DNA of 11,050 nt from positions 1-11,050 of the forward strand of contig JAENXG010000059.1 in assembly GCA_016649675.1 (NCBI GenBank). The letters are read 5' to 3'. Every line of letters begins with the position of its first letter. Positions within the stretch are counted from its first letter, which is position 1. The position numbers were made by a program, and so were the translations under genes. Below, one piece after another: positions 6,171 to 11,050 of this stretch. This DNA comes from Methyloceanibacter sp. GTDB lineage: Bacteria; Pseudomonadota; Alphaproteobacteria; Rhizobiales; Methyloligellaceae. The notes under the pieces were generated by a model. The model searched no databases, was not told where the DNA came from, and saw only the letters and a program-made list of their open reading frames with translations.

Positions 6171-6833
6171 ATGCACAGCCTCACCTTCGACATCGCTCAT
6201 TTCCTGGCCGGCTCGCTCGTGCTGGTGAGCTTCATGCTGCTCTACCAGGACCGCCTCTATGCGCTGCTCAACGTCTACGCCCTGCACGCCTTCGTGCTCG
6301 CGCTGTCGGTGGCATGGCAGGCTTACGCGCAAGATGCACCGCATCTCTACATCACCGCGGCGATCGCGCTGACGTTCAAGGCGATCCTGATCCCGGTGGT
6401 GCTGCACCGGATGATCGTCAAGCTCGGCATTCACCGCGAGGTCGAGACCGTGGTCGGGATCGGCCCCACCATGCTGCTCGGCATCGGGCTCGTCGCGCTT
6501 TCCATGGTGGTGATGCTGCGCGTTACCGCCGGAGCCGATCCGCTCGTGCGCGAGGACCTCGCCTTTGCGCTTTCCGTCGTGCTGCTCGGTCTCTTGATGA
6601 TGGTGACGCGGCAGAATGTCGTGAGCCAGGTGGTCGGCTTCATGTCGCTGGAGAACGGCCTCGTGCTCGCCGCCACCGGCGCCAAGGGCATGCCGCTCGT
6701 GGTCGAGATCAGCGTCGCCTTCTCGATCCTCATCGCCTTCATTGTGATTGGCATCTTCCTGTTCCGCATTCGCGAGCGCTTCGACAGTGTCGATGTCGCG
6801 GCCCTCGATAGCTACCGCGGAGAACGGGAATGA
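6171..6833 (+). CDS. hyfE: Hydrogenase-4 / Ehr complex subunit E (contains a NuoK-like half)
   Basis: A 220-residue polytopic protein, close to E. coli HyfE in size as I recall it. The N-terminal half has membrane helices around SFMLLYQDRLYALLN and LTFKAILIPVVLHR (67-80). The C-terminal half is NuoK-like: TRQNVVSQVVGFMSLENGLVL with Glu161, then Glu179 in LVVEISVAFSILIAF, the membrane glutamates expected of NuoK-type subunits. It ends in a charged cytoplasmic tail. The start is well supported: GAGGAG (6158-6163) lies 7 nt before the ATG, which directly follows the hyfC stop. The stop overlaps the hyfF start by 4 nt (ATGA). It is expected to sit between the NuoH-like and the antiporter-like subunits. 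Confidence 0.92.
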   Translation: MHSLTFDIAHFLAGSLVLVSFMLLYQDRLYALLNVYALHAFVLALSVAWQAYAQDAPHLYITAAIALTFKAILIPVVLHRMIVKLGIHREVETVVGIGPTMLLGIGLVALSMVVMLRVTAGADPLVREDLAFALSVVLLGLLMMVTRQNVVSQVVGFMSLENGLVLAATGAKGMPLVVEISVAFSILIAFIVIGIFLFRIRERFDSVDVAALDSYRGERE

Positions 6834-8272
6834 GCTTCTATGCGGTGACAGCGGTCCTGGCCATTCCTGCGACGGCAGCGCTGCTGCTTGCCGTTCTCCC
6901 AGGCTACAAGCTCACGGCCTATATCAACGTCGGTGCGGCGTTCTTAAGCTTCCTCGCCGCGCTGTCGCTATTCTTCTTTGAGCGGCCGGTGCCGGGGCCC
7001 TACATCCTGGTCGACGACCTCAACAACGTCTTCATCGTGCTAACCACTTTCGTCGGTTTCACCACGAGCGTGTTCAGCGCGAGCTATATCGAGCACGAGC
7101 TTGAGATAGGCCGGCTCACGCCCACCTTCTTGCGCTTCTATCACGCCATGTATCAGGTGCTGATGTTCGCCCTGAATCTCGCGCTCGTGACCAACAATAT
7201 CGGCGTGATGTGGGTGGCGATCGAGCTTGCCACGCTCACCACGGTGCTGATGGTCGGTATCTACCGGACGCATGAGGCGCTCGAGGCGGCGTGGAAATAT
7301 TTCATCCTCGGCAGCGTCGGCATCGCGCTTGCGCTGTTCGGCACCATTCTCGTCTACATGGCCGCCCAGCCGGCCATTGGCGAAGGCCTTAATTCCATGG
7401 TGTGGACGACTTTGATGGCCCATGCGAGCGCCTTCGATCCTGCGCTGCTCAACCTCGCCTTTGTGTTCCTGCTGCTCGGCTACGGCACCAAGGTCGGCCT
7501 CGCCCCACTGCACGCCTGGCTCCCTGATGCCCACGCCGAAGGCCCCACACCCATCTCGGCAGTTCTGTCGGGCCTGCTCCTCAACGTCGCTCTTTACGCT
7601 CTCTTGCGGTTCAAGATGCTGCTTGCGGCGAACCCCGACGCGCTTGCGCCCGGCCCGCTGATGATCAGCATGGGCCTCGTCTCGGTCGTGTTCGCGGCGT
7701 TCATGCTGTACCGAAGGGGCGACATCAAGCGTCTGTTCGCCTATTCCTCGATCGAGCATATGGGGATCATCACGTTCGCCTTCGGCATGGGCGGGCCGCT
7801 CGCCAATTTCGCCGGTCTCCTGCACATGTGCATGCACTCGCTGACCAAGTCGGCGATCTTCTTCGCCGTCGGCGACATCGCTCAGGTCAAGGGCACCCAG
7901 AAAATCGCCGATATGGGTGGGCTGACGGTCACCAATCCGGTGCTTGGCTGGGGCCTCGTGGCCGGCGTCGTGGCCATCGCCGGGCTCCCGCCGCTCGGCC
8001 TCTTCATGAGCGAGTTTCTGGTGGTGAGCTCGACCTTCGCGCGCCAGCCGCTCCTCGCGCTGCCGCTCGTTCTCGGGCTTCTCGTCGCCATCGGCGCGCT
8101 CTTTCTGAAGTTGAACGCGGTCGCCTTTGGCGAGCCCCGCGGACCCACCCACAAGGCGAAGGGCTCCTATTTGCCGATGTTCTCTCATCTCGGGCTGGTG
8201 CTGACGGCAGGCGTCTATCTGCCGGGGCCGCTCGTCGCCTGGTTCCAGGCGGTGGCAAAGCTACTCGGATGA
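6830..8272 (+). CDS. hyfF: Hydrogenase-4 / Ehr complex subunit F, second antiporter-like subunit (NuoM/N family)
   Basis: A 480-residue membrane protein with the antiporter-like pattern: Glu132 in WVAIELATL, Lys221 in GYGTKVGLAPLHAWLPDAHA, Lys300 in GDIKRLFAYSSIEHMG, Lys340 in HSLTKSAIFF and Glu395 in GLFMSEFLV. The ATG overlaps the hyfE stop and has GGAG (6819-6822) 7 nt upstream. With HyfB this gives two ion-pumping modules; the third one of E. coli hydrogenase-4 (HyfD) is missing. It is shorter than E. coli HyfF as I recall it (a little over 520 residues), mostly at the C-terminus after the KAKGSYLPM region. The long minus-strand frame over this gene (7040-8188) is a GC-rich shadow. Confidence 0.92.
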   Translation: MSFYAVTAVLAIPATAALLLAVLPGYKLTAYINVGAAFLSFLAALSLFFFERPVPGPYILVDDLNNVFIVLTTFVGFTTSVFSASYIEHELEIGRLTPTFLRFYHAMYQVLMFALNLALVTNNIGVMWVAIELATLTTVLMVGIYRTHEALEAAWKYFILGSVGIALALFGTILVYMAAQPAIGEGLNSMVWTTLMAHASAFDPALLNLAFVFLLLGYGTKVGLAPLHAWLPDAHAEGPTPISAVLSGLLLNVALYALLRFKMLLAANPDALAPGPLMISMGLVSVVFAAFMLYRRGDIKRLFAYSSIEHMGIITFAFGMGGPLANFAGLLHMCMHSLTKSAIFFAVGDIAQVKGTQKIADMGGLTVTNPVLGWGLVAGVVAIAGLPPLGLFMSEFLVVSSTFARQPLLALPLVLGLLVAIGALFLKLNAVAFGEPRGPTHKAKGSYLPMFSHLGLVLTAGVYLPGPLVAWFQAVAKLLG

Positions 8273-8282
8273 TGGGGGCTCC

Positions 8283-9791
8283 ATGGCGGCGCTGACCGCT
8301 ATCGCCAAGAAGGGCCGCAAGGTCGAGGGTCATCGCCCCTGGCCGCGCGTCGTCGTCTCCAAGGAGGTCTGGCGCCTCGCCATCCAGGAGCTCGTGGAGG
8401 CCCGCGCGTCGCTGCTCGGGCTATGGGGCGACACGGGCTGCGCGCACATGGCGCTCATCGATGAGGCTTCGAACGACATCCTCGTGGTCACCGTCGAGGG
8501 CCGCGAGTTTCCCTCGGTGGGCAAGCTGCATCCTCCCGCGATCCGGCTGGAGCGGACCATCCGCGATCTCTATGGCTTCAAGCCGGTCGGGCTCCCCGAC
8601 ACGCGGCCCTGGCTCGACCACGGCGTGTGGGGCGTGAAGCATCCTTTAGGGGCACGCAAGCGATCTCCGGTCCGGGCCGCGTCCTATGCCTTCCTGCCAG
8701 TGGAGGGCGAGGCTGTGCACCAGATCCCGGTCGGGCCGGTGCATGCCGGCATCATCGAGCCGGGGCATTTCCGCTTCACTGCCAATGGCGAGACAGTGGT
8801 CCGCCTGGAAGAGCGGCTCGGCTATGTGCACAAGGGCATCGAATCCCTGTTTGCCGGCGCGTCCATCGACAAGGCAGCGCGGCTTGCGGGGCGCGTCTCA
8901 GGCGACAGCACGGTCGCTTATGCGCTCGCCTTCTCCCGCGCGGTGGAGGCCGCTCTCGGCGTCGAGGCGCCACCAAGGGCGGTGTGGCTGCGCGCGCTCA
9001 TGGCCGAGCTCGAGCGTCTCGCCAACCATTTCGGCGATATCGGCGCCATCTGCAACGACGCCTCCTTCTCGTTGATGTACGCCGAATGTGGCATCCTGCG
9101 CGAGCGGACATTGCGTTGCACTCACGCGTGCTTCGGCCACCGGCTGATGATGGACCAGGTGGTGCCTGGGGGCGTTGCTTCCGACCTGGCCGATGACGGC
9201 ATCGACCATCTCCGCGCGCTGGTCGAGGCGGTGCGGCACCGCCTCCCTGAGCTGATCGAGATTTACGACAACACGGCCTCCTTGCAGGACCGCACGGTGA
9301 CGACCGGCTATCTCAGCCCATCGCTCGCGCGGGAGTTCGGCGCCGGCGGCTATGTCGGCCGCGCCTCGGGACGCGCCTTCGATGCGCGCAAGGCGATAAC
9401 CTATCCGCCCTATGGCGAGCTCGACTTCACGGTGCCGGTGTTCGACAAGGGCGACGTGAACGCGCGGGTCTGGGTGCGCATCCGCGAGATCGAGCAAAGT
9501 CTCGGGCTGATCGAGCAGATCATCGAGCGCCTGCCCAAGGGGGCGCTCAGGGCAGATTTCGGCACTCCGGGCGGGGTGCGCGAGGGCGTTGCCTTGGTCG
9601 AGGCCTTTCGCGGCGACGTGCTGGTCTCGGTGCGCATCGCCGCCGACGGCACAATCGCGCGTTGCCACTTGCGCGATGCGTCCTGGTTCCAATGGCCGCT
9701 ACTCGAGGCTGTCATCGAAGGCAACATCGTGGCCGACTTCCCGCTCTGCAACAAATCGTTCAACTGCTCTTATTCGGGGCACGACCTCTGA
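8283..9791 (+). CDS. hyfG: Hydrogenase-like large subunit (NuoC-NuoD fusion) lacking the NiFe cysteines
   Basis: A 502-residue fused protein. Residues about 20-120 are NuoC-like (HPPAIRLERTIRDLYG at 83-98, DTRPWLDHGVWGVKHPLG at 106-123); the rest is NuoD/large-subunit-like (GPVHAGIIEPGHFRF at 151-165, LERLANHFGDIG at 243-254, PGGV at 295-298). In true group-4 enzymes two CxxC motifs hold the NiFe site. Here the first reads RVSGDSTVAY (204-213), with Ser206 and Ser209 at the cysteine positions. The second, at the C-terminus, reads FNCSYSGHDL (493-502), with Ser496 and Gly499 at the cysteine positions and a stray Cys495. The chain ends three residues later, without the cleavable tail removed during NiFe insertion. 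It is thus a hydrogenase-fold subunit unlikely to bind nickel. GGGGG (8274-8278) precedes the ATG; the stop overlaps hyfI by one base. The hyfG label reflects homology, not activity. Confidence 0.88.
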   Translation: MAALTAIAKKGRKVEGHRPWPRVVVSKEVWRLAIQELVEARASLLGLWGDTGCAHMALIDEASNDILVVTVEGREFPSVGKLHPPAIRLERTIRDLYGFKPVGLPDTRPWLDHGVWGVKHPLGARKRSPVRAASYAFLPVEGEAVHQIPVGPVHAGIIEPGHFRFTANGETVVRLEERLGYVHKGIESLFAGASIDKAARLAGRVSGDSTVAYALAFSRAVEAALGVEAPPRAVWLRALMAELERLANHFGDIGAICNDASFSLMYAECGILRERTLRCTHACFGHRLMMDQVVPGGVASDLADDGIDHLRALVEAVRHRLPELIEIYDNTASLQDRTVTTGYLSPSLAREFGAGGYVGRASGRAFDARKAITYPPYGELDFTVPVFDKGDVNARVWVRIREIEQSLGLIEQIIERLPKGALRADFGTPGGVREGVALVEAFRGDVLVSVRIAADGTIARCHLRDASWFQWPLLEAVIEGNIVADFPLCNKSFNCSYSGHDL

Positions 9792-10309
9792 TGCGCCGGC
9801 TACTGCTCAAGAATCTGCTTCGCCATCCCGTCACCGAGGCGGCGCCTCAAGCTGACGATGCGGCGCTTGCCGAGCTTGCCACGAGCCTCGACCGTGCGGC
9901 GCGGCGCAAGCTCGGACGGAGCCTCGCCATCCGCGAGGTCGATGCCGGCTCGTGCAACGGCTGCGAGCTTGAGATCCACGCCCTCAACAACGCCTTTTAT
10001 GATCTTGAACGGTTCGGCCTGCGCTTCGTCGCCTCGCCTCGCCATGCCGACGTGCTGTTGGTGACGGGGCCGGTGACCAAGAACATGCGTCAGGCGCTGA
10101 TGCGAACCTATGCCGCGACTCCGGACCCGAAATGGGTGGTGGCGGTCGGCGATTGCGCCGTCGATGGCGGACTGTTCGCCGGCAGCTACGCGGTGGTGGG
10201 CGGGGTTGCCGACGTGCTGCCTGTCGATCTGCACATTCGCGGCTGCCCACCGAGCCCTGAGCAACTGCTCAAGGGACTGATCGCGCTGCTCGAGCTGCAG
10301 CCTGGCTAA
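9791..10309 (+). CDS. hyfI: Hydrogenase-like small subunit (NuoB-like), single [4Fe-4S] cluster
   Basis: A 172-residue protein of the NuoB/HycG/HyfI family. All four cluster ligands are visible: Cys55 and Cys58 in GSCNGCELEIH, Cys122 in VGDCAVDGG and Cys152 in IRGCPPSPEQLL. The CxxCE form is that of group-4 hydrogenase small subunits, not the tandem CC of complex I. The cluster would be equivalent to N2, next to the empty NiFe position of HyfG. The frame is open upstream to 9662, but the ATG at 9791 overlaps the hyfG stop (TGATG) and gives the usual N-terminus, so I chose it. In E. coli hyfH (a ferredoxin-like subunit) lies between hyfG and hyfI; here they abut. This is the last gene of the operon. 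Confidence 0.92.
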   Translation: MRRLLLKNLLRHPVTEAAPQADDAALAELATSLDRAARRKLGRSLAIREVDAGSCNGCELEIHALNNAFYDLERFGLRFVASPRHADVLLVTGPVTKNMRQALMRTYAATPDPKWVVAVGDCAVDGGLFAGSYAVVGGVADVLPVDLHIRGCPPSPEQLLKGLIALLELQPG

Positions 10310-10450
10310 GCGGTTGACTCCGGACGTCCGTTGGCTAAGGGGATCTGTTCGTTCTGCGCCCGCTCCCCCGACCGACGCCGTCAACTGTTACCTGAGGCGT
10401 TACCTCGGACCCAAACGAGCCTCGGAGCCAACATGAGCGGTAGCCCGTGA
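10310..10450. other. Convergent intergenic region with a 10-bp palindrome
   Basis: Twelve bases after the hyfI stop lies the perfect palindrome CGGACGTCCG (10321-10330). GTTGAC (10313-10318) and GTCAAC further right form a loose outer inverted pair. There is no T run, so no clear intrinsic terminator for either the hyf operon or the facing minus-strand gene. Near 10387-10407 an imperfect direct repeat of GTTACCT is visible. No gene is apparent. Confidence 0.4.
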
Positions 10451-11050
10451 TCAACACCAGCTGGCTTGGTCGCCGCCGGGCGCCCGCAATAATTCTTGAA
10501 TGTTTGCTTCGATGATCCGGAAGCCAACATCCCCGTAGAGCTTCTGGCGTCCCTCGTTCAATACGAAGCTTGGACTGCCTTCGATGCGCATCTTGTCGGC
10601 GTCTTGGTAGTCTGCAGCCAGTCTGGCAAACGCGGTTCCATCGTGAATGCTTTTTTCAATCGCGTTTATATCAACGCCGAGAGCTTCGGCCAGTTCGCAT
10701 TGAACATCCCAACGGGCGATGTCGCGGCAATCTCGAAAAAACGCGCAACGGAATGCCCACATCACCTTGTCGAAGATTGATGTCGCTGATCCGCTTTGCC
10801 CTTCTGCTCCTAAGTCATGTTCCCATTGCCGGACCGCTGTCATAAACAAATGCGCGCTTGCCGACGTTGGCGAGCGCGTTTTCAGCCAGATTTCCGGATG
10901 GACTTCGATATGTGGGAACTGTCGCGCCACTTTTCGCAAATGTGAATTGAACCCGGCATATTCACCCTTGTCTCGCCAAGTCGAAGTGATCTTGCGGGCT
11001 GTATCGCCAAAGACAGAGCAGAACCGATAGTCCAATCGAACCGCGTCGCC
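10451..11050 (-). CDS. DsbA-family thioredoxin-fold oxidoreductase, C-terminal part; runs off the right edge
   Basis: The frame is open from the window edge (11050) to a stop at 10451-10453, about 199 residues; the only in-window start is a TTG at 11035, so the true N-terminus lies outside. The sequence has the DsbA-like (PF01323) layout: a first strand DYRFCSVFGD, a helical insertion (WRDKGEYAGFN, then SASAHLFMTA), AFFRDCRDIARWDVQCELAEALGVD (98-122), and the C-terminal thioredoxin half with the expected cis-proline loop IEGSPSFVLN (Pro155, counted from the TTG), then VGFRIIEANIQELL. The redox CxxC motif should be in the missing N-terminus, so catalytic competence cannot be judged. The protein ends QASWC. 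It might instead be a 2-hydroxychromene-2-carboxylate isomerase-like member of the same fold. It faces the hyf operon with a 141-nt gap, so a functional link is not implied. Confidence 0.75.
   Translation of the reverse strand, partial: GDAVRLDYRFCSVFGDTARKITSTWRDKGEYAGFNSHLRKVARQFPHIEVHPEIWLKTRSPTSASAHLFMTAVRQWEHDLGAEGQSGSATSIFDKVMWAFRCAFFRDCRDIARWDVQCELAEALGVDINAIEKSIHDGTAFARLAADYQDADKMRIEGSPSFVLNEGRQKLYGDVGFRIIEANIQELLRAPGGDQASWC

Noticed and set aside
5412..6434. Minus-strand 340-codon ORF over hyfC and hyfE
   Set aside because: Same antisense artefact: charged, repetitive composition, no domain, and it crosses two real genes.
5957..6811. Plus-strand 284-codon ORF over the hyfC/hyfE border
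   Set aside because: Arg/Ala/Gly-rich out-of-frame reading; hyfE has a proper ribosome site and NuoK-like motifs in its own frame.
7040..8188. Minus-strand 382-codon ORF inside hyfF
   Set aside because: Antisense shadow with highly charged composition opposite the conserved antiporter motifs.
9662..9790. Upstream extension of hyfI from 9662
   Set aside because: It overlaps the conserved C-terminus of hyfG and gives a non-family N-terminus; the ATG at 9791 is coupled to the hyfG stop.
3214..10309. Reading the operon as an active H2-evolving formate hydrogenlyase
   Set aside because: NiFe ligands are absent from HyfG, and no formate dehydrogenase, ferredoxin-like subunit or maturation gene is present in the window.
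3214..10309. Reading the operon as part of respiratory complex I (nuo)
   Set aside because: Gene order B-C-E-F-G-I, the HyfB-type C-terminus, the fused NuoC-NuoD and the CxxCE small-subunit motif are hydrogenase-4 features; NuoE, F, G and I are missing.

Overview
The window looks like chromosomal DNA of a GC-rich alphaproteobacterium, most likely Hyphomicrobiales (Bradyrhizobium/Rhodopseudomonas relatives). This rests on strongly G/C-biased third codon positions in the main operon, on DUF3108 and DUF6471 proteins of a type common in that order, and on short TCCGCT..TGGCAC repeats that remind me of dispersed repeats in rhizobial genomes. The genus is not certain.

Layout. The left third (1-2960) is a patchwork. 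It holds the 5' part of a D-Ala-D-Ala carboxypeptidase (peptidase S13) gene leaving the left edge on the minus strand, a C-terminally shortened DUF6471 gene (+), a secreted DUF3108 protein (-) and a DedA-family membrane protein (+). A roughly 575-base stretch follows with only a doubtful small minus-strand ORF, a nested inverted repeat and a candidate promoter. From about 2960 to 10309 a compact plus-strand operon runs with overlaps or gaps of at most 10 nt: a small XRE-type regulator, then hyfB-hyfC-hyfE-hyfF-hyfG-hyfI. After a short convergent intergenic region, a DsbA-like thioredoxin-fold gene on the minus strand runs off the right edge.

How the genes fit together. The six hyf-like genes encode a complete complex-I/group-4-hydrogenase-like membrane machine: two antiporter-like subunits (HyfB, HyfF), a NuoH-like subunit (HyfC), a NuoK-containing subunit (HyfE), a fused NuoC/NuoD-like large subunit (HyfG) and a NuoB-like small subunit with one [4Fe-4S] site (HyfI). 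The main point of the window is that HyfG lacks all four cysteines that hold the NiFe centre in true hydrogenases, while HyfI keeps its four cluster cysteines and the membrane subunits keep their proton-pathway Lys/Glu residues. No ferredoxin-like HyfA/HyfH, no HyfD, and no Hyp maturation or endopeptidase gene is present here. This is therefore best read as an energy-converting-hydrogenase-related (Ehr) complex with unknown redox chemistry, not a hydrogen-evolving hydrogenase. The small XRE regulator just upstream is probably its own control gene; oddly, its expected initiator codon reads ATA.
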